Below, piece by piece: positions 36,321 through 46,180 of a stretch of DNA of 64,000 nt. The translations under genes were made by a program, and so were the position numbers. The stretch is from positions 279,404 to 343,403 of the forward strand of contig NZ_JACHUZ010000012.1 of the NCBI RefSeq assembly GCF_019903425.1. The letters are read 5' to 3'. Within the stretch, counting starts at the first letter, position 1, and the number at the start of each line of letters is the position of its first letter. The notes under the pieces were generated by a model that had not been told where the DNA came from, searched no databases, and saw nothing but the letters and a program-made list of their open reading frames with translations. The stretch is from Vreelandella halophila (GTDB taxonomy: Bacteria > Pseudomonadota > Gammaproteobacteria > Pseudomonadales > Oleiphilaceae).

Positions 36321-37125
36321 CACAGGCATGCGGTTCACGCTCAGCCTTGCACTCAGCGCACTGCTGCTTCTGGGCCCAGGCAGCACAGCTGCCCAGGGCC
36401 CGCCTCCGACCATTGCCATCATTATCGATGACCTCGGCCTCAACCAGAAGGCCGGGGCACGGCTGCTGGCAATGGACCAGCCGCTGACACTGGCCTTCCT
36501 GCCCCACCGTCCCTATACCCGTGAACAGGCCAGAGCCGCGGCCAGCAATGGCAAGGAGGTCATACTCCACGCACCCATGGCCAATGAGGCCCGCATCGGT
36601 CTTGGGCCGGGCGGGCTGGCGGCTGACATGTCCCGCCGGGAAGTCCAGACCACGCTGCGCAGCGCACTGGCCTCGGTACCAGGAGCAACCGGTGTCAACA
36701 ACCATATGGGCAGCCTGCTCACGCAGGTTGAGGAGCCCATGGGCTGGGTCATGGACGAACTGGCCGGGCGGGATCTGCTGTTCATCGACAGCCGCACCAC
36801 GGCGGCCACCGTTGCGGCAACCACCGCGCTGTCAAAGGACGTGCCCGTCATGAGCCGGGACGTCTTCCTGGACAACAAGCGGGATCAGGCCAGCATCCAC
36901 CAGCAGTTCCGGCTTCTGCTCAGGAAGGCACGGGAGAATGGCACCGCCATCGGTATCGCCCACCCGTATGAGGAAACGCTGGACTATCTAGAGGCGGTGC
37001 TCCCGGAGCTGGACAGGCACGGCTATGCCATTGCGACAGTCAGCCGGCTATGGTCCATGCGCCACGAAAACCAGCCACTACTGCGGAATCTGCCGAATCC
37101 ACGACTGGTCCAGAAACAGGAGTAA
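36304..37125 (+). CDS. Divergent polysaccharide deacetylase family protein YibQ
   Basis: Exported protein of 273 residues of the DUF610/YibQ branch of the polysaccharide deacetylase fold. A signal peptide-like N-terminus is followed by IAIIIDDLGLNQKAGARLL (about 37-55), LAFLPHRPYTREQA, EVILHAPMAN, GVNNHMGSLLT and GIAHPYEETLDYL. Catalytic residues of true deacetylases are only partly kept and the substrate is unknown. The start at 36304 lies inside the end of ctpA and is preceded by GAGGGGG; ATG 36328 is a possible alternative. Synteny with envC is conserved from E. coli. Confidence 0.82.
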   Translation: MARRTDTGMRFTLSLALSALLLLGPGSTAAQGPPPTIAIIIDDLGLNQKAGARLLAMDQPLTLAFLPHRPYTREQARAAASNGKEVILHAPMANEARIGLGPGGLAADMSRREVQTTLRSALASVPGATGVNNHMGSLLTQVEEPMGWVMDELAGRDLLFIDSRTTAATVAATTALSKDVPVMSRDVFLDNKRDQASIHQQFRLLLRKARENGTAIGIAHPYEETLDYLEAVLPELDRHGYAIATVSRLWSMRHENQPLLRNLPNPRLVQKQE

Positions 37126-37135
37126 CCAGTTACAG

Positions 37136-37206
37136 GTTAACGCCCTTCTGGCACTGAAGTTCAAGGCGCATCAAGCGCAGAAATTCAGCGCCAGAAGGGC
37201 TTTAAC
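37136..37206. terminator. Large inverted repeat between convergent yibQ and hisF
   Basis: The arm around GCCCTTCTGGCACTGAA (37142-37158) pairs with TTCAGCGCCAGAAGGGC (37184-37200), with only one mismatch in this core. The match extends outward through GTTAA/TTAAC, across a loop of about 25 bases. It spans the gap between two convergent genes and includes the hisF stop codon. It therefore probably acts as a terminator in both directions. Confidence 0.65.
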
Positions 37207-37972
37207 GCATGACAATGCCGTGATCGCGCATGTAATCCTTCGCCTCGGCGATGGTGTACTCACCGAAGTGGAAGATGGACGCGGCCAGGACCGCATCGGC
37301 GCCCCCTTCCAGAACGCCGTCCACCAGGTGCTGCAGGTTGCCCACACCACCTGAGGCGATCACCGGAACGGGCACCGCATCACTGATGGCCCGGGTCAGA
37401 CCCAGGTCAAAACCACTCTTGGTACCATCCCGGTCCATGCTGGTCAGCAGGATCTCGCCAGCGCCGTAGTCCGCCATCCGCTTGGCCCACTCAACCGCGT
37501 CCAGCCCCGTGGCATTGCGGCCACCGTGGGTGAATATCTCGTAGCGCGGCGTCTCGCCCTCGCCACTGACGCGCTTGGCATCAATAGCCACCACAATGCA
37601 CTGGGAGCCGAAGCGCTCGGCGGCCTCACGCACGAACTCGGGATGATGCACGGCGGCGGTGTTGATGCTGACCTTGTCCGCCCCGGCATTGAGCAGGTTG
37701 CGGATATGCCCCACGTGGCGCACGCCGCCGCCCACGGTCAGCGGGATGAAGACCTCGCCAGCCATGCGCTCCACCGTTTCATAGGTGGTGTCCCGGCTCT
37801 CATGGCTGGCTGTGATGTCCAGGAAGGTAATCTCGTCGGCCCCGGCCTCGTTGTAGCGCCGCGCGATCTCGACCGGGTCCCCGGCATCGCGGATCTCGAC
37901 GAAATTCACGCCCTTCACAACGCGGCCCTTGTCCACATCCAGGCAGGGAATGATGCGGCGTGCCAGGCTCAT
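37202..37972 (-). CDS. hisF: Imidazole glycerol phosphate synthase subunit HisF
   Basis: Cyclase subunit of 256 residues that uses ammonia from HisH to form imidazole glycerol phosphate and AICAR in histidine synthesis. A TIM barrel starting [21 protein letters not shown] carries the catalytic Asp in the first strand, [29 protein letters not shown] and [19 protein letters not shown] with the second catalytic Asp, then VIASGGVGN. It overlaps hisA by four bases. It is last in the order hisB-hisH-hisA-hisF. Confidence 0.95.
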   Translation of the reverse strand: MSLARRIIPCLDVDKGRVVKGVNFVEIRDAGDPVEIARRYNEAGADEITFLDITASHESRDTTYETVERMAGEVFIPLTVGGGVRHVGHIRNLLNAGADKVSINTAAVHHPEFVREAAERFGSQCIVVAIDAKRVSGEGETPRYEIFTHGGRNATGLDAVEWAKRMADYGAGEILLTSMDRDGTKSGFDLGLTRAISDAVPVPVIASGGVGNLQHLVDGVLEGGADAVLAASIFHFGEYTIAEAKDYMRDHGIVMR

Positions 37973-38709
37973 GACGAGGCCACCGAATCGCAGTAGCGCT
38001 GGGCCTCGGTCAGATCCAGTGTGCCCTCATAGATGGCACGGCCCGTGATGGCGCCGGCGATGCCGGAACTGGCCACCTGCGCCAGGGCCCGCACATCCAC
38101 CATGCTGGAGACACCGCCGGAGGCGATCACCGGAATGGAGGTGGATTCCGCCAGCCGACGGGTGGCGTCCACGTTCACGCCTTCCATCATGCCGTCACGG
38201 GCAATGTCGGTGTAGACGATGGCGTCCACGCCATCGTTGGCGAAGCGCTGGGCCAGGGTCGTGGCCTCAACGCTGGAGGTCTCCGCCCAGCCCTCGGTGG
38301 CCACCATCCCGTCGCGGGCATCCAGACCCACGATGATACGGCCCGGGTGCGCGTGGCACATGGCCGTCACGAAATCCGGATCGCGCACGGCCTGGGTGCC
38401 GATAATGACCCACTGCACGCCCGCATCCAGGTAGGCCTCGACCACCTCGCGCGAGCGAATGCCGCCGCCGATCTGTATCGGTAGATCCGGGTATTGGCGC
38501 GCGATGGCGCGGATGATTCCGTCGTTGACCGGCTTGCCCTCAAAGGCGCCGTTCAGGTCCACCAGGTGCAGGCGGCGGGCACCGGCCTCCACCCAGCGTC
38601 CGGCGACCTCCACCGGATCCCGTGAGAAGACCGTGGAATCCTCCATGCGGCCCTGCCGCAGCCGGACGCATTCACCGTCCTTGAGGTCGATGGCGGGTAT
38701 GATCAGCAT
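37969..38709 (-). CDS. hisA: Phosphoribosylformimino-AICAR ribotide isomerase HisA
   Basis: TIM-barrel isomerase of 246 residues. It opens [20 protein letters not shown], with the general acid/base Asp in the first strand, then [55 protein letters not shown] and [13 protein letters not shown] 38709 overlaps the hisH stop by one base; the longer frame to 38727 lies inside hisH and is not used. It catalyses the fourth step of histidine synthesis. Confidence 0.94.
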   Translation of the reverse strand: MLIIPAIDLKDGECVRLRQGRMEDSTVFSRDPVEVAGRWVEAGARRLHLVDLNGAFEGKPVNDGIIRAIARQYPDLPIQIGGGIRSREVVEAYLDAGVQWVIIGTQAVRDPDFVTAMCHAHPGRIIVGLDARDGMVATEGWAETSSVEATTLAQRFANDGVDAIVYTDIARDGMMEGVNVDATRRLAESTSIPVIASGGVSSMVDVRALAQVASSGIAGAITGRAIYEGTLDLTEAQRYCDSVASS

Positions 38710-39350
38710 CAGAGAGAACCGTCCCAATCAATGAAGTTGCGAAGAAGCTTGAGTCCGGCGTCATGGCTCTTTTCCGGGTGGAACTGCACCGCGAACAGGT
38801 TGGGTGCCGCCACCGCCGCGGCCAGGTCAACGCCGTAATGGCAACGACCGGCAAGATTAGCGTTGCCCTCGGCCTCCACGTAATAGCTGTGCACGAAGTA
38901 GAAGCGGGTGCCATCGGCAATGTCACGCCACAGTGCCGGTGCAGCCGTCTGGAACACCTGGTTCCAGCCCATGTGCGGCACCTTCAGGCGCTGCCCGTCC
39001 TCGCGCAGGTCATGGCCGAAGAAACGGACGCTGGCCGGCAGCATGCCGATCCCCTCGGTCCCCTCGTTCTCCTCGCTGGCCGCCATCAGCGCCTGCATGC
39101 CCACACAGATCCCCAGCAGTGGCTTCTGCTCCACCACTTCGCGCACCCAGTCATCCACCCCCAGGCGGCGGATCTCGGCCATGCAGTCCCGCATGGCGCC
39201 AACGCCCGGCAGGATCACCCGGTCCGCCGCGCGCACCCGCTCATACTGGTCCGTAATGGAGACGCGCACTTCCGGCGCCACCCGCTCAATGGCCTTACCC
39301 ACCGAGTGCAGGTTGCCCATGCCGTAGTCAATGATCGCGACTTCCTGCAT
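38709..39350 (-). CDS. hisH: Imidazole glycerol phosphate synthase subunit HisH
   Basis: Glutamine amidotransferase subunit of 213 residues feeding ammonia to HisF. It begins [20 protein letters not shown]. The nucleophile Cys lies in [12 protein letters not shown] (about 78-89) and the His-Glu pair in [15 protein letters not shown], giving the triad of class I amidotransferases. It starts one base past the hisB stop and overlaps hisA by one base. The extra upstream codons to 39398 fall within hisB. Confidence 0.94.
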   Translation of the reverse strand: MQEVAIIDYGMGNLHSVGKAIERVAPEVRVSITDQYERVRAADRVILPGVGAMRDCMAEIRRLGVDDWVREVVEQKPLLGICVGMQALMAASEENEGTEGIGMLPASVRFFGHDLREDGQRLKVPHMGWNQVFQTAAPALWRDIADGTRFYFVHSYYVEAEGNANLAGRCHYGVDLAAAVAAPNLFAVQFHPEKSHDAGLKLLRNFIDWDGSL

Positions 39351-39351
39351 C

Positions 39352-39945
39352 TCAGAGCGATCCCTTGGTCGAGGGCATGGCGCCGGCGGCGCGCTCATCC
39401 TCTTCCACCGCCATGCGCAGGGCTCGGCCGAAGGCCTTGAACACCGTCTCGATCTGGTGGTGGCTGTTCGTGCCGCGCAGGTTGTCGATGTGGAGGGTGA
39501 CCATGGCGTGGTTCACGAAGCCACGGAAAAACTCCTCGAACAGGTCCACATCGAAGTTTCCCACCCGCGGGCGTGTGAACGGCACCTCCATGGTCAGCCC
39601 CGGGCGGCCGGAGAGATCCAGAACCACCCGCGACAGCGCCTCGTCCAGCGGCACATAGGCGTGGCCGTAACGGTTGATGCCCTTCTTGTCGCCCACTGCC
39701 TTGGCCAGTGCCTGACCCAGGGTGATGCCGATGTCCTCGACGGTGTGGTGGTCATCAATCGCCAGATCACCACTGGCCTGGACGTTCAGGTCCACCAGGC
39801 CGTGACGGGCGATCTGCTCCATCATGTGCTCGAGAAAGGGCACACCTGTATCGAATTCCGCCTGCCCGGTTCCGTCCAGGTTCAGGCTTACCGAGATCCG
39901 TGTTTCGAGGGTATCGCGCTCAACGCGCGCCGTCCGATCAGCCAT
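39352..39945 (-). CDS. hisB: Imidazoleglycerol-phosphate dehydratase HisB
   Basis: Mn-dependent dehydratase of 197 residues, monofunctional (no N-terminal phosphatase domain as in E. coli HisB). It shows [19 protein letters not shown] (near the start), [33 protein letters not shown] and [20 protein letters not shown], the histidine-rich metal ligands of the family. ATG 39945 matches the usual MADRTA-type start; an ATG three codons earlier (39954) is also possible, while the further extension to 40056 is not supported. It is the first gene of the his cluster in this window. Confidence 0.94.
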   Translation of the reverse strand: MADRTARVERDTLETRISVSLNLDGTGQAEFDTGVPFLEHMMEQIARHGLVDLNVQASGDLAIDDHHTVEDIGITLGQALAKAVGDKKGINRYGHAYVPLDEALSRVVLDLSGRPGLTMEVPFTRPRVGNFDVDLFEEFFRGFVNHAMVTLHIDNLRGTNSHHQIETVFKAFGRALRMAVEEDERAAGAMPSTKGSL

Positions 39946-40009
39946 GTCATTCATCCACTGGCGTGCAAAACCGCCATTATAGCCCGAATACGCGCCCCTT
40001 TTCAGCGTC

Positions 40010-40480
40010 TCAGGCGCTGCGGAACGCGTTCTTGAGGTTGTCGATGTAGGTATCAACGAAGCTGTTGAACTCGTGCTTGATCACCGGGGAGATCGCCATC
40101 TTGAGCAGCCCCGGCAGCGGAAGGTTCAGCTCCGCTTCAGTCTGAAAGGTAAGCGCGGTCTGGCCTTCGCCGGCATCATGCAGATCCCAGCGGCCACCAA
40201 CCAGGCCGTTGCCCTCCCCTCGCACCGGGGTCCATTCGATCACGCCGCGGTCGCGGTCCGCCTCGTAACGGCAGGCATAAACGGTCTGGATGCTGTACTT
40301 GTCCACACCGACCTTTTCCATTTCCCAGCGGTAGGTGTTGTCCCCCAGATCCGTCAGCTCGTGCACTTTCGGAAAGTAGGACACCGAGCGCGGCACGTCG
40401 GCCAGCAGCTCAAAAACCGCATCGTAATCGCCATCCAGCGTGAATTCGCGCTGGATCTCAATGGCTACCGTAATGGACAT
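40010..40480 (-). CDS. SRPBCC (START-like) family protein
   Basis: Protein of 156 residues of the polyketide-cyclase/START-like fold, a hydrophobic-pocket lipid or ligand carrier. It has a beta-rich start ([20 protein letters not shown]), [12 protein letters not shown], and the C-terminal helix [17 protein letters not shown] 40480 follows AGGAACGG. It precedes hisB by about 60 bases on the same strand and may be co-transcribed. Proteins of this type near asmA could serve the envelope, but the ligand is unknown. Confidence 0.75.
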   Translation of the reverse strand: MSITVAIEIQREFTLDGDYDAVFELLADVPRSVSYFPKVHELTDLGDNTYRWEMEKVGVDKYSIQTVYACRYEADRDRGVIEWTPVRGEGNGLVGGRWDLHDAGEGQTALTFQTEAELNLPLPGLLKMAISPVIKHEFNSFVDTYIDNLKNAFRSA

Positions 40481-40637
40481 GGTTCCGTTCCTGTCGTTGT
40501 TCATGAAGCATTGTTTAAGGTCTGCGCACCTTCTCCAATTCCCCGCGCCCGGTCAAGGCAGCGCGTTACTCAGTGGTTCCTCAAGCCCCAGCCATGCGTT
40601 ACCTTGATTGTCTGAAGCCACTGTCAGGGAAAGCAGA

Positions 40638-42803
40638 ATGAAAGCCCTCCGCATCGCATTCATCGTCATTGTCGCACTGGTCATCCTGCTTGTCGCTGCC
40701 GTGGGCACGGCCATGATGGTCATCGACCCGAACGACTATAAGGGCCACATCGAACAGGCCGCCGCGGACAACACCAACCTGGAACTCAGGCTTAATGGCG
40801 ACATCCAATGGTCCTTCATCCCCCTGGGGCTCTCGGTTGCGGATGTGGAAGCTTCCCTGGAGGGCAAGGAGTTCGTCGCGCTGGATGAACTGGTGGCAAG
40901 CGTTGACCTGTGGTCGCTGATCACGATGACCCCCGCCGTCCACACCTTCCAGCTGGACGGCTTCCGCGCCAATCTTGTGATGGACGAGGACGGCACCGGT
41001 AACTGGACCCGGGTCATGCCGGAGGCGGAAAAGACTCAGGAAGAAGAAGCCGCGGCCGACGAGACGCAACAGACCCTGACCGATGACTCGGGCAGTGAAC
41101 TGATCAGCTTCAATGTTCAGGAAGTACGCATCAGCAATGCCCAGGTGAACTTCGAGAACCGCCAGTCCGGCCAGTCCTTCCAGCTCAGCAATGCCAGCCT
41201 GGATGCAAGTGACATTGCCCTGGGGCAGGACTTCCCTCTGGAGCTGGGTTTCAGTGTCTCCCTCAATGAGCCGGAGCTGGATGTGGACGGCACCCTGGCC
41301 ATGCAGCTCAATGCCGCCCAGAACCTGAAGCAGTTCAGCATGAGCGGCCTTGAGGGCGACTTCACCCTGGCCGGCGCGCCCTTCAACGGGGAAACGGTCA
41401 GCGCCGGGCTGAGCGGGTCCGCCAGCGCGGACCTGGAGGCAGAAACCGCCAGCGTGAGCGACCTGGTGGCCAGCCTGGAGAACCTGGAGGTCACTTCCAA
41501 TCTGAACATCCAGGGCTTCAATGCCAAACCCGACGTCAGTGGCGACCTGAAGCTGGCCGATTTCTCTCCGCGGACCCTGCTGGAGCGACTCGGCCAACCC
41601 GCCATCGAGACACGTGACAGCGAGGTTCTCGACCAGGCCGGCTTCGAGGCCACCCTGGCCACCCGCGAGGGCATGGTCCGGCTCAAGGACACCCGCTTCC
41701 AGCTGGACGAGACCGAATTCAAGGGCGAACTCGGCTATGGACTGGAAAACCAGGCGATCCTTGTGGATCTCCAGGGCAACCGCTTTGACCTGGACCGCTA
41801 CCTGCCGCCTAAAGCCGAGGACGAGGAGGAAAACGCGCCGGCAGAAGACTCCGGGAGCCAGACAGCCGGCTCAGGCGATGCCGACCTGCTGCCGCTGGAG
41901 ACGCTGCGCGGCCTTAATCTGGACATTGAGCTCGGCCTCGGGGAACTGGTGGCCAGCAACCTGACCCTGACCGATCTGCTGGTAAAGGTCACAGGCAGCG
42001 AGGGGCGCCTGTCACTGGACGAGCTCAGTGCCAAGCTCTATGACGGCGGCTTCAACATGACGGCGTCGCTGGATGCCCGCACAGACAACCCGCAATGGCA
42101 GTTCGACAAGAAGCTCTCCGGTGTCCAGACCCAGCCCCTGCTGATGGACCTGGCGGAAATGGATCTGCTCTCCGGCAGCGTGAACCTGAACGCCAACGGC
42201 ACCTCCCAGGGCAACAGCATCAACGCCCTGCTCGAGAACTCGAACGGCAAGGCTGACTTCCGGATCGAGGAAGGCGCCATCGAGAAGGTCAACATGACGC
42301 GCATGGCCTGCCAGAGCATCAGCCGGGTACACGGCGAATCCCTGAGCGTGGATGACTGGGGCAACAAGACGCCCTTCAACGACATGAGCGGCAATTTCAC
42401 CATCAACAGCGGTGTACTGGAGAACGAGAACCTGACCGCCGACCTCGCTGGCCTGCGCCTTGAGGGCGACGGCGTGGTGAACCTGATTGAATCCATGCTG
42501 GACTACCGCCTGGGCCTGCGGATTGTGGGTGAGGTCCACCGCGACCAGGCCTGCCGTGTGAACGAGCGCGTCCAGAACGTCGTGATCCCGGTCCGCTGCG
42601 AGGGTGGCTTCGGGGATGACCCGGCAGGGCTCTGCGGCTTCGACAGCAGCCGCTTTGGCGATGTGCTTGAGTCCATGGCCCGCCAGGAGATCGACCGCAA
42701 GAAGGAAGAGGCCAAGGACAAGGCACGCGAACGCGTCGAGAAGGCAATCAAGGAACGCGTGGACGAGGACACACGGGACCGGATCCGGAACCTGTTCAAC
42801 TGA
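40638..42803 (+). CDS. AsmA-family envelope protein
   Basis: Protein of 721 residues with one N-terminal transmembrane anchor (about 5-28) and a long periplasmic beta-rich part. The N-terminal AsmA domain shows DPNDYKGHIEQAAADNTNLE and LNGDIQWSFIPLGLSVADVE, and the C-terminal AsmA_2-like region shows GSVNLNANGTSQGNSINALL and SGVLENENLTADLAGLRLEG. AsmA-like proteins are bridge-like lipid-transfer proteins between inner and outer membranes. GGGAAAG lies before ATG 40638. It is followed by mutY two bases later, a common gammaproteobacterial pairing. Confidence 0.88.
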   Translation: MKALRIAFIVIVALVILLVAAVGTAMMVIDPNDYKGHIEQAAADNTNLELRLNGDIQWSFIPLGLSVADVEASLEGKEFVALDELVASVDLWSLITMTPAVHTFQLDGFRANLVMDEDGTGNWTRVMPEAEKTQEEEAAADETQQTLTDDSGSELISFNVQEVRISNAQVNFENRQSGQSFQLSNASLDASDIALGQDFPLELGFSVSLNEPELDVDGTLAMQLNAAQNLKQFSMSGLEGDFTLAGAPFNGETVSAGLSGSASADLEAETASVSDLVASLENLEVTSNLNIQGFNAKPDVSGDLKLADFSPRTLLERLGQPAIETRDSEVLDQAGFEATLATREGMVRLKDTRFQLDETEFKGELGYGLENQAILVDLQGNRFDLDRYLPPKAEDEEENAPAEDSGSQTAGSGDADLLPLETLRGLNLDIELGLGELVASNLTLTDLLVKVTGSEGRLSLDELSAKLYDGGFNMTASLDARTDNPQWQFDKKLSGVQTQPLLMDLAEMDLLSGSVNLNANGTSQGNSINALLENSNGKADFRIEEGAIEKVNMTRMACQSISRVHGESLSVDDWGNKTPFNDMSGNFTINSGVLENENLTADLAGLRLEGDGVVNLIESMLDYRLGLRIVGEVHRDQACRVNERVQNVVIPVRCEGGFGDDPAGLCGFDSSRFGDVLESMARQEIDRKKEEAKDKARERVEKAIKERVDEDTRDRIRNLFN

Positions 42804-42805
42804 TC

Positions 42806-43846
42806 ATGACCGACTGGTTCGCCGAACAGCTGCTGCAGTGGTACGACCAGCACGGGCGCAAGAACCTGCCCTGGCACCGGGACCCATCCGCTTACCGGAT
42901 CTGGGTCTCGGAGATCATGCTGCAGCAGACCCAGGTCACTACTGTCATTCCCTACTTCGAACGCTTCATGGAGCGCTTCCCCACAGTCGAGGACCTGGCC
43001 GCCGCCAGCACGGATGAGGTGATGGGTTACTGGTCCGGGCTCGGTTACTACGCCCGGGCGCGCAACCTGCACAAGGCCGCGATCACCATTGTGGAGCAGC
43101 ACGATGGTGCGTTTCCGGAAGGACAGGACGCAATCCAGCAGCTGCCCGGCATCGGCCGCTCCACCGCCGCCGCCATTGTCGCCCAGGCCCATGGCCAGCG
43201 TGCCGCCATTCTGGATGGCAACGCCAAGCGGGTACTGGCCCGTTACCACGCGGTGGAGGGCTGGCCCGGGCGCACGGCGATTGCCAATGAACTCTGGGAG
43301 CATGCCGAGGCGCATACCCCGGACGAACGCATCCAAGCCTACACACAGGCCATCATGGACCTCGGCGCCATGGTCTGCACCCGGCGCCGCCCAGGCTGTG
43401 CCGCCTGCCCGGTACGCGAGGGCTGCCTGGCCTATGCACGCAACAACCCGGAGGCCTACCCCGGCAGCAAGCCGAAAAAGGAAAAGCCGGAGAAAAGCGT
43501 CTGGATGCTGGTGATTGAGGACGGAGAGGGCCGGATCCTGCTGGAGCAGCGCCCGCCCAGTGGTATCTGGGGCGGCCTGATGAGCTTCCCAGAAGCCGAT
43601 CCCGCGCTGCAGCCGGAAGAGCTGCCGGAACACTGCGAGACCTCACTCGGGCTGGAAACATCCGAACCCGAAACACAGGAACCCTTCCGGCACACCTTCA
43701 GCCACTACCATCTGTGGATCCGGCCGGTGCGGCTCACCGCCATCAGTACCCGGGCGCTCCAGAATGACCGCAGCCGCGCGTGGCTCCACCGGGAGAGTGC
43801 CCTCGAGGCGGGGCTGCCCGCCCCGATACGCCGCCTCCTTAGCTGA
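42806..43846 (+). CDS. mutY: A/G-specific adenine glycosylase MutY
   Basis: DNA-repair glycosylase of 346 residues removing adenine mispaired with 8-oxoguanine. It has the helix-hairpin-helix in LPGIGRSTAAAIV (about 112-124), catalytic residues in WVSEIMLQQTQV (Glu near 36) and DGNAKRVLARYHA (Asp near 137). The 4Fe-4S cluster ligands are C-x6-C-x2-C-x5-C in CTRRRPGCAACPVREGC. A C-terminal NUDIX-like domain for 8-oxoG recognition follows (about 228-346). It starts two bases after the AsmA stop. Confidence 0.95.
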   Translation: MTDWFAEQLLQWYDQHGRKNLPWHRDPSAYRIWVSEIMLQQTQVTTVIPYFERFMERFPTVEDLAAASTDEVMGYWSGLGYYARARNLHKAAITIVEQHDGAFPEGQDAIQQLPGIGRSTAAAIVAQAHGQRAAILDGNAKRVLARYHAVEGWPGRTAIANELWEHAEAHTPDERIQAYTQAIMDLGAMVCTRRRPGCAACPVREGCLAYARNNPEAYPGSKPKKEKPEKSVWMLVIEDGEGRILLEQRPPSGIWGGLMSFPEADPALQPEELPEHCETSLGLETSEPETQEPFRHTFSHYHLWIRPVRLTAISTRALQNDRSRAWLHRESALEAGLPAPIRRLLS

Positions 43847-43857
43847 ACCCGAACACC

Positions 43858-44370
43858 TCAGGCGCTCGGCAGTGCCGCCATCACCGACTCACACACCTGC
43901 TCCATGGAGCAGCCATCACAGGTGATGGCAATGTCGGCGTAACGCCGGTACAGATCCAGGCGCTCATCAAACAGATCCTCGATGCTCTGGTCCGGCCGCT
44001 TGGAAATACCCCGCAGGCTGTAGTCCCCGATACGCTCACGCACGGTCTCTAGGGAAACATCCAGGAAAACCACCACGCTGCTGGTTTTCAGATGCGCCAT
44101 ACCGGATTCGGTGTAGACCACACTGCCGCCGGTCGCGATCACGTGGTTGGAAAGATCCAGCGACAGCAGCACCTGCTCCTCCACCTCGCGCAGCGCCTCA
44201 TAGCCGTTCTCATCCACAATGGTCTGCAGGGTGGCCCCCGCACGACTCTGGATCAGCAGGTCCGTATCCACGAAGTCCCGGCCGCTGGCCTTGGCCAGGA
44301 GCACGCCCACCGTGCTCTTGCCCGACCCTGGCATGCCGATCAACGCGATATTGGTCTTCGATTCATTCAT
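43858..44370 (-). CDS. Shikimate kinase-family protein
   Basis: P-loop kinase of 170 residues with Walker A IGMPGSGKSTVG (about 12-23), FVDTDLLIQ with the shikimate-type Asp, REVEEQVLLSLDLS, and ATGGSVVY where classic shikimate kinases have GGG. The lid region RGISKRPDQS differs from the usual RPLL. This sub-branch is usually annotated as shikimate kinase, yet true AroK normally sits beside aroB, which is absent here. Another small-molecule substrate is possible. ATG 44370 is chosen as it begins the conserved part (MNESKTNIALIG); the frame is open to 44532. Confidence 0.72.
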   Translation of the reverse strand: MNESKTNIALIGMPGSGKSTVGVLLAKASGRDFVDTDLLIQSRAGATLQTIVDENGYEALREVEEQVLLSLDLSNHVIATGGSVVYTESGMAHLKTSSVVVFLDVSLETVRERIGDYSLRGISKRPDQSIEDLFDERLDLYRRYADIAITCDGCSMEQVCESVMAALPSA

Positions 44371-44480
44371 TAAGCGGTTACCCGGTACTTGTGGCATTTC
44401 CCCTATGATACGCAATGAAGCCCCGGTATGGACCCACCCCGCGAGCAGTCCAGCACCGGCAAGCAGGCGTATGCTGGAAC

Positions 44481-44633
44481 ATGGGTCATAAACCACTGCC
44501 CGAAAAAAACTGCCCGGTCTGCGGGCGCCCATTCAAGTGGCGTCGCAAGTGGGCCCGCTGCTGGGACCAGGTCATCTACTGCAGTGAACGCTGCCGTCGC
44601 CACAAGCGGCACCCGCAGGAGGTGCTGCGATGA
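44481..44633 (+). CDS. DUF2256 protein
   Basis: Protein of 50 residues beginning [20 protein letters not shown], with a second cysteine pair in YCSERCRRH, so it is a probable zinc-binding treble-clef or ribbon. [16 protein letters not shown] and WDxVxYCSERCR are the DUF2256 signature. Genes of this family often sit next to cryptochromes or photolyases, and here the TGA overlaps the start of one (ATGA). Its role, perhaps in DNA repair or light response, is unproven. ATG 44481 is chosen since the upstream part of the frame shows no family match. Confidence 0.82.
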   Translation: MGHKPLPEKNCPVCGRPFKWRRKWARCWDQVIYCSERCRRHKRHPQEVLR

Positions 44634-46162
44634 CGACGGTTGTCTGGTTCAAGCGCGACCTGCGGGTGGACGACCATGGGCCACTGCATGACGCCGCGGC
44701 CGACGACGTAATTCCGCTTTACGTGGTGGAGCCGGATTACTGGCAGCTGCTGGACACCAGTGAACGCCAATGGGCCTTCATGCACGATTCATTGTTCGAC
44801 CTGGATGCGACGCTGCGTGACCTAGGCGCACCGCTGACCGTGCGTTACGGCGAGGTAACCACTGTCCTGCACAGACTCCGGGAAGAAACCGGGTTCACCC
44901 GGCTTGTGAGCCACGAGGAGACCGGCAACGACTGGACCTTCCAGCGCGACCGCGCCGTGGCCCTCTGGTGTCGGCAACAGGGCATCCAGTGGCGGGAATA
45001 CCGCCAGTTCGGCGTGGTTCGTGGCCCGCATGACCGCGACCACTGGGATCAGGCCTGGCGCCGGGTCATGGAGGCATCCGCTTACCCAACGCCTCCACGC
45101 CTCACCCCGGCATTCACAGCCGATCCTCGCGCCCTTGAGTCGCTGACGGCACCGGCCTTTTGCGATCAGCGGCCCTGCCCCGGTCGCCAGCGCGGCGGCA
45201 TAAGCCAGGGCCAGACCCTGCTCGCGGATTTCCTCGAGCAGCGAAGTCGGGGGTACGAGAAGCGCATCTCCAGCCCCGTTACGGCCTGGGAGGCGAGCTC
45301 GCGCCTGAGCCCGCATATTGCCCACGGCACGGTCTCCGTTCGGCGGATCGTCCAGCAGTGCCGGGCTACCACCGCAGACCCGGAAACCTCCGGCGCCCAA
45401 AGGCGAAGCCTCAAGGCGTTCCGCTCACGCCTGCACTGGCACTGTCACTTCATCCAGAAACTGGAAGACGAACCGGCCATTGAGCTCCAGACCATCCACC
45501 CGGACCTGGAAGGACTGCGCAACCCCGGCGACTGGCCGGAAGCGCTCGAGCGCTGGCGTGAGGGTACTACTGGCTGGCCACTGGTGGACGCCTGCATGCG
45601 GGCCCTGCACCACAGCGGCTGGATCAACTTCCGGATGCGGGCCATGCTCATGGCGGTGGCCAGCTACCACCTGCACCAGCACTGGCGGGAGCCGGCGCTG
45701 CACCTGGCGCGCCTGTTCACAGACTACGAGCCCGGCATCCACTACCCCCAGGCGCAGATGCAGTCCGGCCTGACCGGCATCAACGCCCTGCGCATCTACA
45801 ACCCGGTGCTCCAGTCCCACAAGCTGGACCCGGAGGGCCGCTTCATCCGGGCCTGGGTTCCGGAACTGGCCGACGTCCCGAACGAGTGGCTCCACACGCC
45901 CTGGGGCCTGTCGTCCACGCAACGCAGCCGTCTCGGCGCCGGCGCCTACCCCCTGCCCTTGATTGATCACGAGGAAGCGGCCCGCCGCGCCCGGGCGCAC
46001 ATCAAGGCCTGGCGGCAACAGCACGTTCGCAGGGAAGTCACGGACCTGGTTCTGGAGCGCCATGGCAGCCGGGCTACACGCGGCCGGAACCGGCAGTCCA
46101 CAAGCCCCTCAAGGCGCCAGTCCGGCTCAGGCAATAACGGGCAGATGGATCTTTTCCAGTAA
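44630..46162 (+). CDS. Photolyase/cryptochrome-family flavoprotein
   Basis: Protein of 510 residues. An N-terminal alpha/beta antenna domain ([20 protein letters not shown]) is followed by the helical FAD-binding domain, with [13 protein letters not shown] (about 224-236), [33 protein letters not shown] (about 314-333), MRAMLMAV and [16 protein letters not shown]. The order of motifs fits class I photolyase/cryptochrome proteins, in which FAD and light split pyrimidine dimers. The C-terminal tail of about 45 residues is basic and Ser-rich. The gene is coupled to DUF2256 upstream and converges with an FeS-type photolyase gene. Confidence 0.85.
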   Translation: MTTVVWFKRDLRVDDHGPLHDAAADDVIPLYVVEPDYWQLLDTSERQWAFMHDSLFDLDATLRDLGAPLTVRYGEVTTVLHRLREETGFTRLVSHEETGNDWTFQRDRAVALWCRQQGIQWREYRQFGVVRGPHDRDHWDQAWRRVMEASAYPTPPRLTPAFTADPRALESLTAPAFCDQRPCPGRQRGGISQGQTLLADFLEQRSRGYEKRISSPVTAWEASSRLSPHIAHGTVSVRRIVQQCRATTADPETSGAQRRSLKAFRSRLHWHCHFIQKLEDEPAIELQTIHPDLEGLRNPGDWPEALERWREGTTGWPLVDACMRALHHSGWINFRMRAMLMAVASYHLHQHWREPALHLARLFTDYEPGIHYPQAQMQSGLTGINALRIYNPVLQSHKLDPEGRFIRAWVPELADVPNEWLHTPWGLSSTQRSRLGAGAYPLPLIDHEEAARRARAHIKAWRQQHVRREVTDLVLERHGSRATRGRNRQSTSPSRRQSGSGNNGQMDLFQ

Positions 46163-46180
46163 GAGGCGGGCCACTGCCTG